Source of the DNA: Bilifractor porci
GTDB taxonomy: Bacteria; Bacillota; Clostridia; Lachnospirales; Lachnospiraceae
Assembly: GCF_009696005.1 (NCBI RefSeq)
Contig: NZ_VUMV01000001.1
Span: forward strand, 310,001 to 374,000
Reading direction: 5' to 3'
Length of the DNA stretch: 64,000 nucleotides
The translations under genes and the position numbers were made by a program. Positions 43,512-52,185 of this stretch are shown in pieces (the first letter of the stretch is position 1; each line of letters opens with the position of its first letter). Under the pieces are notes generated by a model. That model worked only from the letters and a program-made list of their open reading frames with translations. It was not told the origin of the DNA and ran no database searches.

Positions 43512-44546
43512 TCAACAAAGCCTGGTTCCACAGTTCGGACAGAACTTTGCTCCGTTTACCCTGGTTCCGCAGTTCGGGCAGAAATTTACGGTTTTCCCGC
43601 CCGCACCCTGCTCCGGGGCAGGCGGCGTGTCGGAAGTCTGCTGAAACCCGATGGACTGCGGCCCGGCTTCTGCCGCCGACGGTTCCGTCTGCATATTCTG
43701 GGAAGCCTGCCTGAACTGGCTGGCCATCTGCTGACCCATAGCCATTCCCATACCGATTCCCGCCATCGCCCCGGCGGTGTTTCCGGCAGCGGAATTGCCG
43801 GAGCTTAATGCATCCGCCATTGCCATCTGCTGGTATTTATTCATATCCCCGACCATGCTCTGAGAAGCTGCCTTCTCCGCCATGCGCTGAATTTCTTCCG
43901 GATAGGAAACGCTGGAGATGGAGAAGTCTGTGATGCCGATGCCGATTTTGCACAGCTCGTAATCCAGATCCGTCTGAATCCCCCTGCCGATCTCGCCCGC
44001 GAAGGCCTGCAGGTGGAACATGTCCCTTCCTTCCTGGACAATATGCTTCATCAGAAGCTGATCCAGCTTGGAGACAATTCTTTCCTTCACATCTGCCACC
44101 GTGAACACGGACTTGACGCCGGCCACTTTTTCAATCAGCACCTGGTCGTCCGAAACCTTACAGGTGAAGGTTCCGAATGCCCGCACCGGCATGCCCCCCG
44201 GCAGTCCCTGCGCCGGGATCAGAATGGCGTTTTTCGTCCCCCATTTCCCGGTGATTTCCTTTGTGTTGACAAACAGCACCTCTGCGCGCAGACCGCTGTT
44301 AAAGCCGAACCGGAAACCTCTGAGCGTGGAAAGAAAAGGAATGATCTGGGACTCGATGTCAAAGCTTCCCTCGTCCCGGAAGATGCCCTCTGTCTTTCCG
44401 TTGTACATAAAAATCGCGTCCTGACCGGGGCGGATGATCAGTCTGCTTCCCTTCTTGATCTCGCTGTTCGGCCATTTCCAGAAAAGCATTTCCTCGTCGA
44501 AATCCGACCACTCCACCACATTTGCGAACTGACTGCCTAAGCCCAT
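43512..44546 (-). CDS. SPFH-domain protein with C-terminal zinc ribbons (YdjI-like)
   Basis: A 344-residue protein of the virion core/YdjI group. The SPFH domain spans about residues 20-215 (IIRPGQDAIFMYNGKTEGIF through IGITDFSISSVSYPEEIQ). A Met/Gly/Ala-rich stretch follows (GAMAGIGMGMAMGQQMASQF), and the last 25 residues hold two CPNCGTR ribbons. In Bacillus YdjI acts with PspA in the envelope stress response, recruiting it to membranes. It lies 22 bases after pspA, the same gene order. No transmembrane helix is obvious. Confidence 0.9.
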   Translation of the reverse strand: MGLGSQFANVVEWSDFDEEMLFWKWPNSEIKKGSRLIIRPGQDAIFMYNGKTEGIFRDEGSFDIESQIIPFLSTLRGFRFGFNSGLRAEVLFVNTKEITGKWGTKNAILIPAQGLPGGMPVRAFGTFTCKVSDDQVLIEKVAGVKSVFTVADVKERIVSKLDQLLMKHIVQEGRDMFHLQAFAGEIGRGIQTDLDYELCKIGIGITDFSISSVSYPEEIQRMAEKAASQSMVGDMNKYQQMAMADALSSGNSAAGNTAGAMAGIGMGMAMGQQMASQFRQASQNMQTEPSAAEAGPQSIGFQQTSDTPPAPEQGAGGKTVNFCPNCGTRVNGAKFCPNCGTRLC

Positions 44547-44567
44547 TGCCTTTCCTCCCGCTGCGCT

Positions 44568-45254
44568 TTACATACCGAGTTTCTTCTTCAGTGCCTCCAG
44601 CTCCGCGTCCACGTCCCGGTCTGTGCCGTCATCGTACTTCTCCGCAAGCTTTTCCACAGAGGTGTCCTCGGAGGACCGGTTCAGCTCTGCCCTGGCATTC
44701 GCCTCGTCCAGCATCCGCTGCGCCTTTGTCTCCATGCGGTCAAACGCGGCATTTCCGTCTGTGAGGTTCATGCTTCCGACCTTTTCGTTCAGATCATTGA
44801 TCTTCTGCTGCGCCTTTGCCGCCGCGACCGTCGCCTTGACAGACGCCTTCCGCTCGTTCAGCGAGGCGATGTCTTTGGTCAGCTTGTCGTGCATCTGACG
44901 CATCTTGTCGGCGTTTTCCGCCGTGGCGTCCGCCGTTTTCTGAAGAGTCTCCCGGCTTTTTGCCAGCTCAGTCTTTTTCGCGAGGAACGCCCTGGCGTCC
45001 TCCTCGTTTCCGGCAAGAAGAGCCTTCTCCGCGTAAGCCTGCATCTTCGAGATCTGGGCGTCGCACTCCGCGAGATCCCTTTTCGCCTTTTCCGCGTCGG
45101 CCATAACGGCCGCCGTCTCTGCCTTCACCTTGCCCAGATCGCTTTCCATATCCCGGAGATACTGGTCAATCATTTTTTCCGGGTCTTCCGCCTTGTCCAG
45201 AAGAGCATTGATGTTTGCGGACATAATGTCCTTAAAACGTTTCAGGATTCCCAT
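44568..45254 (-). CDS. pspA: PspA/IM30 family protein
   Basis: A 228-residue, nearly all-helical coiled-coil protein of the ESCRT-III-like PspA/Vipp1 family, which binds and remodels stressed membranes. The N-terminal amphipathic helix MGILKRFKDIMSANINALLDKAEDPEKMIDQYLRDME is diagnostic. Long heptad-rich helices with Ala/Lys/Glu content fill residues 30-200. The ATG follows GGAGGACACC; an ATG five codons earlier overlaps that site. It heads an operon with the SPFH protein and nrdR, from promoter 45391-45419. Confidence 0.94.
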   Translation of the reverse strand: MGILKRFKDIMSANINALLDKAEDPEKMIDQYLRDMESDLGKVKAETAAVMADAEKAKRDLAECDAQISKMQAYAEKALLAGNEEDARAFLAKKTELAKSRETLQKTADATAENADKMRQMHDKLTKDIASLNERKASVKATVAAAKAQQKINDLNEKVGSMNLTDGNAAFDRMETKAQRMLDEANARAELNRSSEDTSVEKLAEKYDDGTDRDVDAELEALKKKLGM

Positions 45255-45390
45255 ATCGGTGTCCTCCATCCAATCAGGCCAACAAGAACCATCTGCTTTG
45301 TGTCCTTCTTATCCGTCGTCCCCCGCCGGTACGCGGGGTTCTCCGAATCCGGAGCTTCCAGGGCTTTCCTGATCCGGAGCTGTTATTACC

Positions 45391-45419
45391 ATTATATACA
45401 AATCCGGTTCTGTTGAAAA
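45391..45419 (-). promoter_or_regulatory. Promoter of the pspA operon
   Basis: Minus-strand TTTTCA, 17-base spacer, TATAAT. It lies 137 bases before pspA. Confidence 0.7.
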
Positions 45420-45448
45420 GCAAAACCGGACAAAGCTCACCCCGTATT

Positions 45449-45931
45449 CTATTTCAGGAAGACCGCCCCGATCGCCCCGAAGAGCCCCATGGAAGCCAGT
45501 GCCATAATGACGCCGGCGATGCAGACGCCGCACATGACGGCAATCACGCTTTTACGGAAATTCATGTCCAGGAGGCTGGCAGCCAGCGTCCCGGTCCATG
45601 CCCCGGTCCCGGGAAGGGGAATCCCGACAAAAAGCATCAGCGCCACGAACAGGCCGTTCCCAGCTCCCTTCTGCAGCTTTTCCCCTCCGCGTTTTCCTTT
45701 TTCCAGAATCCAGCGGAACGGTTTCCCGATCACCTTTTTATCCGCCCCCCACTCCAGAATTCTTCTGGCAAACAGGTAGATAAAGGGAACCGGGACCATG
45801 TTTCCGATCACGCAGAGAATATAGGTGGGAACCAGCGGCAGGCCCAGGCCAACCCCGATCGGAATCGCGCCGCGGAGCTCTACGACCGGCACCATAGATA
45901 CCAGAAAAGTAATCAGATATTTTGTAAACAT
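45449..45931 (-). CDS. Small multidrug-export-like membrane protein (COG2426)
   Basis: A 160-residue integral membrane protein of the putative small multidrug export family (COG2426/Sm_multidrug_ex). Four to five helices, with the conserved VELRGAIPIGVGLGLPLVPTY, NMVPVPFIYLFARRILEW and IPLPGTGAWTGTLAASLL. Transport substrate is unproven; the fold relates to DedA/VTT proteins. The internal ATG is chosen since the long N-terminal extension in frame is basic and unusual. It follows uppP in the same direction after 114 bases. Confidence 0.85.
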   Translation of the reverse strand: MFTKYLITFLVSMVPVVELRGAIPIGVGLGLPLVPTYILCVIGNMVPVPFIYLFARRILEWGADKKVIGKPFRWILEKGKRGGEKLQKGAGNGLFVALMLFVGIPLPGTGAWTGTLAASLLDMNFRKSVIAVMCGVCIAGVIMALASMGLFGAIGAVFLK

Positions 45932-46045
45932 AAATGATTGATACCCCCATGGGAAAAACCGAAACGTGAAAGCGCGGCGTTTCAGGCGCCGCGTATCAAT
46001 GATTTCTGTAAAAGTACCCCGCATACAGGGCAGACCGTCAGTTTC

Positions 46046-46942
46046 TTAAAGGATGCCGGCGGCAGCAAGCACAAGGACAAGGGCGCCCAGCACAATTCTG
46101 TACCAGCCGAACACCTTAAAGTCGTGTTTCCTGATATACTCCATCAGGAACCGGATGACGAAGATGGAGACCACAAACGCCACAACCATGCCTGTCAGAA
46201 GGATGACCGCCTCCGCGGCCGAGAAATGCAGGCCGAATTTTGCCAGCTTCAGGACGGAAGCACCGAACATGGTCGGAATGGCCAGGTAAAAGGTGAATTC
46301 CGCCGCCACGGTTCTGGACATGCCAAGAAGAAGGCCTCCGACGATGGTAGCCCCGGAACGGGAGGTTCCTGGAATGACGGCAAGCGCCTGAAAACAGCCG
46401 ATCAGGAAGGCGTTTTTCCAGCTGATCTGCCGGATGCGGGAAATCCGCGGCTTTCTTCCCCTGTTCCAGTTCTCAATGACAATAAAGAGAACGCCATACA
46501 GGATCAGCATGACCGCAACCGGAACCGGCTTGTACAGATGCGCCTCCAGCCAGTTATCAAAAAGGGCTCCCACGAGTACGGCCGGAATCAGTGCCACGGC
46601 GATTTTCAGCCAGAGCACAATCTTATCCATGTACAGATATTTATCCGCGAAATCCTGGAACTTCCTTGTGAACCCGCCCGATGCCCGGTAGCTGAACTGT
46701 GTTTTCTCCGCCGCGTTCTTTGCGGTGTGAAACGGCCACAGCCTCCAGAAATAGATCACGACGACAGCCAGGATCGCGCCCAGCTGGATGACCACGTTGA
46801 ACATCTCCGTGAAGGCTTCGCTCTGCCCCAGATCCAGAAGATTTCCTACCAGGATCAGGTGACCGGTACTGCTGATGGGAAGCCACTCCGTGACCCCCTC
46901 CACAATACCCAGGATAATCGTTTTCAGCAATGTCAGCAGCAT
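46046..46942 (-). CDS. uppP: Undecaprenyl-diphosphate phosphatase
   Basis: Polytopic membrane enzyme that recycles undecaprenyl pyrophosphate to the monophosphate carrier of cell-wall precursors; overproduction gives bacitracin resistance (BacA). Motifs GVTEWLPISSTGH (16-28) and PGTSRSGATI (191-200) contain the catalytic residues. About eight helices in 298 residues. It begins 3 bases after carB, so it is probably cotranscribed with carAB. Confidence 0.96.
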   Translation of the reverse strand: MLLTLLKTIILGIVEGVTEWLPISSTGHLILVGNLLDLGQSEAFTEMFNVVIQLGAILAVVVIYFWRLWPFHTAKNAAEKTQFSYRASGGFTRKFQDFADKYLYMDKIVLWLKIAVALIPAVLVGALFDNWLEAHLYKPVPVAVMLILYGVLFIVIENWNRGRKPRISRIRQISWKNAFLIGCFQALAVIPGTSRSGATIVGGLLLGMSRTVAAEFTFYLAIPTMFGASVLKLAKFGLHFSAAEAVILLTGMVVAFVVSIFVIRFLMEYIRKHDFKVFGWYRIVLGALVLVLAAAGIL

Positions 46943-46945
46943 GGC

Positions 46946-49900
46946 TTATACCCTTCCCCTTCTGTCTATCCTGGCAATATCGATCAGATGCAGATTGCGG
47001 CTGTCTGTGTTCTCCAGGGAGGTTACCAGGGCCTCCGCCGTATCAATGGCTGTTATGACATTCACCCCGGTCTCTATGGCGGCGCGGCGGATAACAAATC
47101 CGTCGTGGGCGTGCTCGACGCCCTGCTCCGGGATATCGATAACAAGGTCAATCTTATGTCCCAGAATCAGATCCATCAGATTGGGGCTCTGCTCCTCGAT
47201 CTTATTGATCGGAAGCGCACGGACGCCGCAGGCATTCAGATCCGCCGCGGTTCCCCTGGTGGAGTAAATCTTGTAGCCGAGAGCCGCAAACCTGCGGGCA
47301 ATCGGCACCATGGCCTCCTTGTCGCGGTCGCGCACGGTGATGATCATATTCCGGTACTTCGGCAGGCGGATGCCCGCCCCCAGGAACGCCTTGTAAAGAG
47401 CCTCGTTAAAGGTGTCCGCAATGCCGAGACATTCTCCGGTAGATTTCATTTCCGGTCCGAGGCTGATATCCGCGTCCCGGATCTTCTCGAAGGAGAACAC
47501 CGGCATCTTGATCGCCAGATAGTCCGCCTCCGGCTGCAGACCGGGCTCGAAGCCCAGTTCCCGGATCGTATGCCCCAGGATGACCTGGGCGGCAAGCGGC
47601 ACAATGGGGATTCCCGTGACCTTGCTGATGTAGGGAACCGTCCGCGAGGACCTGGGATTTACCTCGATGACATACACCTCGTCCTGATAGACGATGAACT
47701 GGATATTGATCATGCCAAGGACATGCAGCGCCCTTGCCAGCTTTGTCGTGTCCTCCTCGATCTTCTTTTTGATTTTGTCTGAGAGGCTTCTGGCCGGATA
47801 AACGGAAATACTGTCTCCGGAATGGATGCCCGCCCTCTCAATATGCTCCATGATGCCGGGGATCAGGATATCCCGGCCGTCGCAGACGGCGTCAACCTCG
47901 ATTTCCTTTCCCTCCAGATACTTGTCTACCAGAATCGGGTGATCCTGCGTGTAGCGGTTGATCACGCCGATGTATTTCACGATATCCTCGTCGTTAATGG
48001 CAATCTGCATGCCCTGTCCGCCGAGGACGTAGGACGGGCGGACAAGAACCGGATAGCCCAGCTCGTTGGCGACTCTTACCGCCTCTTCCGCCGTGTACAC
48101 GGTGTGTCCCGCGGCTCTGGGAATCTGTGTCTGCTGAAGGATCTCGTCAAAGAGCTCCCTGTCCTCCGCGGCATCCACATCCTTCGCGGATGTACCCAGG
48201 ATCGGGACTCCCATCTCCATAAGCGCCTGCGTCAGCTTGATAGCCGTCTGGCCTCCAAACTGCACCACCGCGCCGTCCGGATGCTCCAGCCTGACGACAT
48301 TTTCCACATCCTCCGGGGTAAGCGGCTCGAAATACAGGCGGTCCGCGATATCAAAGTCGGTGGAGACGGTTTCCGGGTTATTGTTGATGATAACGGTCTC
48401 CCATCCCTCCTTGGAGAACGCCCAGGTCGCGTGTACGGAGCAGAAGTCAAACTCGATGCCCTGTCCGATACGGATCGGCCCCGATCCGAGGACGAGGACC
48501 TTCTTGCGGGCATGTCCCGGCAGCGACTCGTTCTCTCCGCCGTACACGGAGTAATAATACGGCGTAGTCGCGGCAAACTCCGCCGCGCAGGTATCCACCA
48601 TTTTATAGGAAGCGGTAATTCCGTATTTTTCGCGCAGCGCCTTCACATCCGCCTCGGACAGCTTTCCGTTCAGCTTTGCAATCAGGTAATCCGGGAATTC
48701 CATGCGCTTTGCCTCGCGCAGCAGATCCTCGGTCAGCTCCTGCGTCTTCAGCGACTGCTCCATTTCCACCAGGATGGCGATTTTATCGATAAACCACTCG
48801 TCAATCATGGTGATCTCGTGAATCTTTTTGTAGGAGATGTTGCGGCGGACCGCCTCCGCGATCCTCCAGATCCGCATATCATCCACGACTGCCAGCTGGT
48901 CCAACAGCTGTTCCGCGGTAAGTCCCGTGAAATCATAGGACATCAGGGAGTCTACATGCTGCTCCAGCGAGCGGATCGCCTTCATTAAGGCGCCCTCAAA
49001 ATTCGTGCAGATGCTCATCACCTCGCCGGTCGCCTTCATCTGCGTTGTCAGGGTTCTCTTCGCGCTGATGAACTTGTCAAAGGGCAGGCGGGGGATCTTT
49101 ACGACGCAGTAGTCCAGCATGGGCTCAAAGCTTGCGTAGGTTTTTTTCGTGATGGCATTGGGAATCTCGTCCAGGGTGTATCCGAGGGCGATCTTCGCGG
49201 CGACCTTGGCAATCGGGTAGCCGGTCGCCTTGGACGCAAGTGCGGAGGACCGGCTGACACGGGGGTTCACCTCGATGACGCAGTACTCGAAGCTCTCCGG
49301 GTTCAGCGCGTACTGGACATTGCAGCCTCCGGTAATTCCCAGCTCTGAAATAATGTTCAGTGCGGAGGTCCGGAGCATCTGGTATTCCTTATCTCCCAGC
49401 GTCTGGCTGGGCGCCACGACAATGGAGTCACCGGTGTGCACGCCGACCGGATCGATATTCTCCATGTTGCAGACGGTGATCACATTTCCGGCGGAATCCC
49501 GCATCACCTCGTACTCGATTTCCTTCCAGCCGGAGATACAGCGCTCCACCAGCACCTCTCCCACACGGGAGAGGCGGAGTCCGTTGGAAAGAATCTCCAC
49601 CAGCTCCTCCCGGTTCCCGGCGATTCCTCCGCCGGAGCCTCCCAGCGTGTAAGCAGGGCGCAGGACAACCGGGTAGCCGATCTGCTCCGCAAACGCAATG
49701 CCGTCCTCCACATTGTGGACGACAAGCGAAGCCGCCACCGGCTCGCCGATTTTTTCCATCGTATCCTTGAAGGTCTGGCGGTCCTCCGCCTTTTTAATGG
49801 TCAGGGCGGTGGTCCCGATCAGGCGCACGTTCTGCTCCTTCAGGAATCCGCGCTCCTCCAGCTCCATGGCAAGATTCAGCCCTGCCTGTCCGCCCAGCGT

Positions 49901-50164
49901 GGGCAGAACACTGTCCGGCTTCTCCTTCCGGATCAGCTGCTCCACAACCTCTACCGTCAGGGGCTCAATATAAACCCTGTCCGCGATATCCTTGTCCGTC
50001 ATGATGGTCGCCGGGTTGGAATTCAGCAGGACGACCTCGACTCCCTCTTCCTTCAGGGAACGGCATGCCTGCGTGCCGGCGTAATCAAATTCGGCTGCCT
50101 GTCCGATGACGATGGGGCCGGAACCGATAACCAGAACCTTCTTTATACTCAGATCTCTTGGCAT
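46946..50164 (-). CDS. carB: Carbamoyl-phosphate synthase large subunit
   Basis: Makes carbamoyl phosphate from bicarbonate, ATP and ammonia (delivered by CarA) for pyrimidines and arginine. At 1072 residues it has the full duplicated layout: two ATP-grasp units (ADRQTFKDTMEKIGEP... and AEDRELFDEILQQ...), separated by an oligomerisation domain. The second half opens KVLVLGSGPIRIGQGIEFDFC, and the C-terminal MGS-like allosteric domain includes IYSTRGTAADLNACGV. The ATG overlaps the carA stop by one base (TAATG), so translation is coupled. Confidence 0.98.
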   Translation of the reverse strand: MPRDLSIKKVLVIGSGPIVIGQAAEFDYAGTQACRSLKEEGVEVVLLNSNPATIMTDKDIADRVYIEPLTVEVVEQLIRKEKPDSVLPTLGGQAGLNLAMELEERGFLKEQNVRLIGTTALTIKKAEDRQTFKDTMEKIGEPVAASLVVHNVEDGIAFAEQIGYPVVLRPAYTLGGSGGGIAGNREELVEILSNGLRLSRVGEVLVERCISGWKEIEYEVMRDSAGNVITVCNMENIDPVGVHTGDSIVVAPSQTLGDKEYQMLRTSALNIISELGITGGCNVQYALNPESFEYCVIEVNPRVSRSSALASKATGYPIAKVAAKIALGYTLDEIPNAITKKTYASFEPMLDYCVVKIPRLPFDKFISAKRTLTTQMKATGEVMSICTNFEGALMKAIRSLEQHVDSLMSYDFTGLTAEQLLDQLAVVDDMRIWRIAEAVRRNISYKKIHEITMIDEWFIDKIAILVEMEQSLKTQELTEDLLREAKRMEFPDYLIAKLNGKLSEADVKALREKYGITASYKMVDTCAAEFAATTPYYYSVYGGENESLPGHARKKVLVLGSGPIRIGQGIEFDFCSVHATWAFSKEGWETVIINNNPETVSTDFDIADRLYFEPLTPEDVENVVRLEHPDGAVVQFGGQTAIKLTQALMEMGVPILGTSAKDVDAAEDRELFDEILQQTQIPRAAGHTVYTAEEAVRVANELGYPVLVRPSYVLGGQGMQIAINDEDIVKYIGVINRYTQDHPILVDKYLEGKEIEVDAVCDGRDILIPGIMEHIERAGIHSGDSISVYPARSLSDKIKKKIEEDTTKLARALHVLGMINIQFIVYQDEVYVIEVNPRSSRTVPYISKVTGIPIVPLAAQVILGHTIRELGFEPGLQPEADYLAIKMPVFSFEKIRDADISLGPEMKSTGECLGIADTFNEALYKAFLGAGIRLPKYRNMIITVRDRDKEAMVPIARRFAALGYKIYSTRGTAADLNACGVRALPINKIEEQSPNLMDLILGHKIDLVIDIPEQGVEHAHDGFVIRRAAIETGVNVITAIDTAEALVTSLENTDSRNLHLIDIARIDRRGRV

Positions 50165-51330
50165 TACTTGTTTCCTCCCATCATCTCAATAAAACGGTCA
50201 AACAGATACCCGGAATCCCTCGGTCCCGGAGAAGCCTCCGGATGGAACTGCACGGTAAAGATGTTCTTGTTCAGATATTTCAGTCCCTCGTTTGTCTGAT
50301 CGTTGACATTAACATAGGCAGGAACCGCCACACTGGGGTCTACCGTGTCTGTGTCCACCATATAGCCGTGGTTCTGGCTGGTAATATACACCCGCCCGGT
50401 GGAAAGGTCACGGACCGGATGGTTGCCTCCCCGGTGCCCGTATTTCATCTTTTTGGTGTCGGAGCCTGTCGCCAGCGCCATCAGCTGATGTCCCAGGCAG
50501 ATCGCGAAAATCGGCGTATCGGATTCATAGAGCTTCCGGATCTCCCGGATCTCGTTCGGGCAGTCCTTCGGGTCTCCCGGCCCGTTTGTCAGCATGATGC
50601 CGTCCGGATGCGTTCCCAGTATCTCCTCCGCGGAAGTCCACGCCGGATAGACCGTCACGTCACAGCCTCTCTTCTGAAGGGAGCGGATGATATTCTCCTT
50701 TACGCCGAGATCCAGAAGGGCGACACGCAGCTTTTTCCCCTGCCGGCCCTGGCCGTTTCCTTCCCAGTCGGCAGGCACCTCCCTGACCGCCATGGCGTGT
50801 CCGTCCGGAATACAGCTCTCCTGCATGCCAGCCGGATAAAATTCCGGCTCGGAGCGGGTTACCAGCTCTACCTCATTTCCGGTCCGGTAGCTTTTAATTT
50901 TCGGAAGAACCTCCTCCAGACGGAAATTTTCGTCCGTGGTGATCATTCCGTTCATGGTGCCGCTCTCCCGGAGCTTACGGGTAAGCGCTCTTGTATCAAT
51001 ACCGGCTATTCCCGGAATGTCATATCGTTTCAGAAATCTCTGAATGGTATCCTGACTGCGGAAATTGCTGGGCATACGGGAGAGTTCCCGCACAATGTAG
51101 CCGTCCAGCCACGGGCGGAGAGACTCCTGGTCGTCCCCGCAGACACCGTAGTTTCCGATCAGTGGATAGGTCATGCAGACCGCCTGCCCCGAATAGGAAG
51201 GGTCGGTGAGAACCTCCAGGTATCCGGTCATGGATGTATTAAATACTACCTCGCTGATTACCTCCCTGCGGGAGCCGATGCTTGTTCCGGTGAAAACCGT
51301 ACCGTCCTCCAAGATCAAAAAAGCCTTCAT
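50164..51330 (-). CDS. carA: Carbamoyl-phosphate synthase small subunit
   Basis: Glutaminase subunit, 388 residues. The N-terminal half has LEDGTVFTGTSIGS and GVCGDDQESLRPWLDGYIVREL. The class I amidotransferase domain carries the nucleophile in FAICLGHQLMALATG and the His-Glu pair in VQFHPEASPGP. The start follows GAGGAAAGG. Upstream it has a leader of about 320 bases with repeats and an early terminator, a candidate for nucleotide-dependent control. Confidence 0.98.
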   Translation of the reverse strand: MKAFLILEDGTVFTGTSIGSRREVISEVVFNTSMTGYLEVLTDPSYSGQAVCMTYPLIGNYGVCGDDQESLRPWLDGYIVRELSRMPSNFRSQDTIQRFLKRYDIPGIAGIDTRALTRKLRESGTMNGMITTDENFRLEEVLPKIKSYRTGNEVELVTRSEPEFYPAGMQESCIPDGHAMAVREVPADWEGNGQGRQGKKLRVALLDLGVKENIIRSLQKRGCDVTVYPAWTSAEEILGTHPDGIMLTNGPGDPKDCPNEIREIRKLYESDTPIFAICLGHQLMALATGSDTKKMKYGHRGGNHPVRDLSTGRVYITSQNHGYMVDTDTVDPSVAVPAYVNVNDQTNEGLKYLNKNIFTVQFHPEASPGPRDSGYLFDRFIEMMGGNK

Positions 51331-51370
51331 ATTTTCATCCTTTCCTCAAAGCTGCAGTGCATACCTTCAC

Positions 51371-51430
51371 ATTCCCGTGCCTACATCTGTCGTCGCTAAA
51401 GCCGAACCGGGCCTGCTTTGCGACTGGACT
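51371..51430. repeat. Leader repeat copy A upstream of carA
   Basis: Contains three blocks also found in copy B: ATTCCCGTGCC, a 15-base TGTCGTCGCTAAAGC, and a 24-base block from 51407 to 51430 (CCGGGCCTG...GACT) that is identical in both copies. Confidence 0.85.
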
Positions 51431-51506
51431 GCCTGGTTATCTCGCATAAGTCCCACGCGCTGCTCCGCTGCCTAAGGCAGCTCTCGCACCGCTAACAGGT
51501 ATTCGC

Positions 51507-51614
51507 ATTCCCGTGCCGCTTGCGCGTCACTCCATGCTCATACCTGTTGTCGTCGCTAAAGCATGGCCGGTCCTGCATGCAAGCATGCGTCCGGGCCTGC
51601 TTTGCGACTGGACT
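51507..51614. repeat. Leader repeat copy B upstream of carA
   Basis: Second copy, same block order, lengthened by inserted sequence that includes the palindrome GCATGC-AA-GCATGC (around 51575-51588). Between the copies is CTGCCTAAGGCAG (51469-51481), another palindrome. Probably an intergenic repeat family of this genome. Confidence 0.85.
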
Positions 51615-51622
51615 TATGCAGT

Positions 51623-51658
51623 AAAAAGGGAATGGAACCCCGTCAGGATTTCATTCCC
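51623..51658 (-). terminator. Promoter-proximal terminator in the carA leader
   Basis: On the minus strand GGGAATG pairs with CATTCCC, with more paired bases inside, and five T follow. The 5' arm begins only two bases past the -10 hexamer, so part of it may be untranscribed. It lies between the promoter and carA and could act as an attenuator. Confidence 0.75.
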
Positions 51659-51660
51659 TC

Positions 51661-51689
51661 ATTATACAAGTTTTCTGTTCAGTTGGCAC
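51661..51689 (-). promoter_or_regulatory. Putative carAB promoter
   Basis: Minus-strand GTGCCA, 17-base spacer, TATAAT. It is the best promoter between the tRNA terminator and carA. Confidence 0.65.
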
Positions 51690-51724
51690 TACCCATATTC
51701 CGGTATTCTTCATAGATCATTCCT

Positions 51725-51757
51725 AAAAAAAGACCGAACCTCAGTCTGAGTTCCGGT
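51725..51757 (-). terminator. Terminator after tRNA-Leu(CAG)
   Basis: Minus-strand hairpin with paired ACCG/CGGT and CTCAG/CTGAG segments, interrupted by mismatches, then CTTTTTTT. It lies 12 bases after the tRNA. Confidence 0.85.
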
Positions 51758-51769
51758 TTTTGAAAAGGC

Positions 51770-51853
51770 TGCAGGAAGCGGGACTTGAACCCGCACAGTA
51801 TTGCTACCACAGGCACCTGAAGCCTGCGCGTCTGCCAATTCCGCCATTCCTGC
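51770..51853 (-). tRNA. tRNA-Leu (anticodon CAG)
   Basis: Class II tRNA, acceptor GCAGGAA/TTCCTGC plus discriminator A. Anticodon loop TTCAGGT in stem CAGGC/GCCTG gives CAG, reading CUG. T-arm GCGGGTTCAAGTCCCGC. CCA is not encoded. Its promoter is at 51892-51920. Confidence 0.96.
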
Positions 51854-51891
51854 ATATGTTCTGTTCGTGGGCTGTTTCGCTCACAACGGAT

Positions 51892-51920
51892 ATACTACCA
51901 GAAAGCCGTTTTCTTGTCAA
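51892..51920 (-). promoter_or_regulatory. Promoter of tRNA-Leu(CAG)
   Basis: Minus-strand TTGACA, 17-base spacer, TAGTAT, 39 bases before the tRNA. Confidence 0.85.
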
Positions 51921-52055
51921 CGGAATTTTTTCCGATTGCCTGAATTCGCATACTTCCTCATTTTTTCGGAAAATTATCAGAATCCGGCGCGACCGGCTGC
52001 GTTACTGGTGCTGAACTTACAGGGGCAGAGCCGGAGCTGCGCCCGGCCGGCGCTT

Positions 52056-52102
52056 CACACAGGAGAAATACGGGGGAAAACCCCTTCGCTTTTTCCTGTG
52101 TG
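52056..52102. repeat. Inverted repeat downstream of galT
   Basis: CACACAGGA/TCCTGTGTG arms with an inner GGGG/CCCC stem around four bases. It has no T-run, but as the only strong structure after galT it may mark the transcript end. The rest of the 332-base gap (51854-52185) holds only the tRNA promoter. Confidence 0.6.
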
Positions 52103-52185
52103 CGGCGCAATTCGAAAACAACCTTGCACCAATAATCCAATCATTCTTATCATGCAGGAGGAACTGCCCTGTTCTCTCCGCAGAA

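Noticed and set aside
45938-47782. Open frame opposite uppP and carB
   Set aside because: Antisense shadow without ribosome binding site or known domain.
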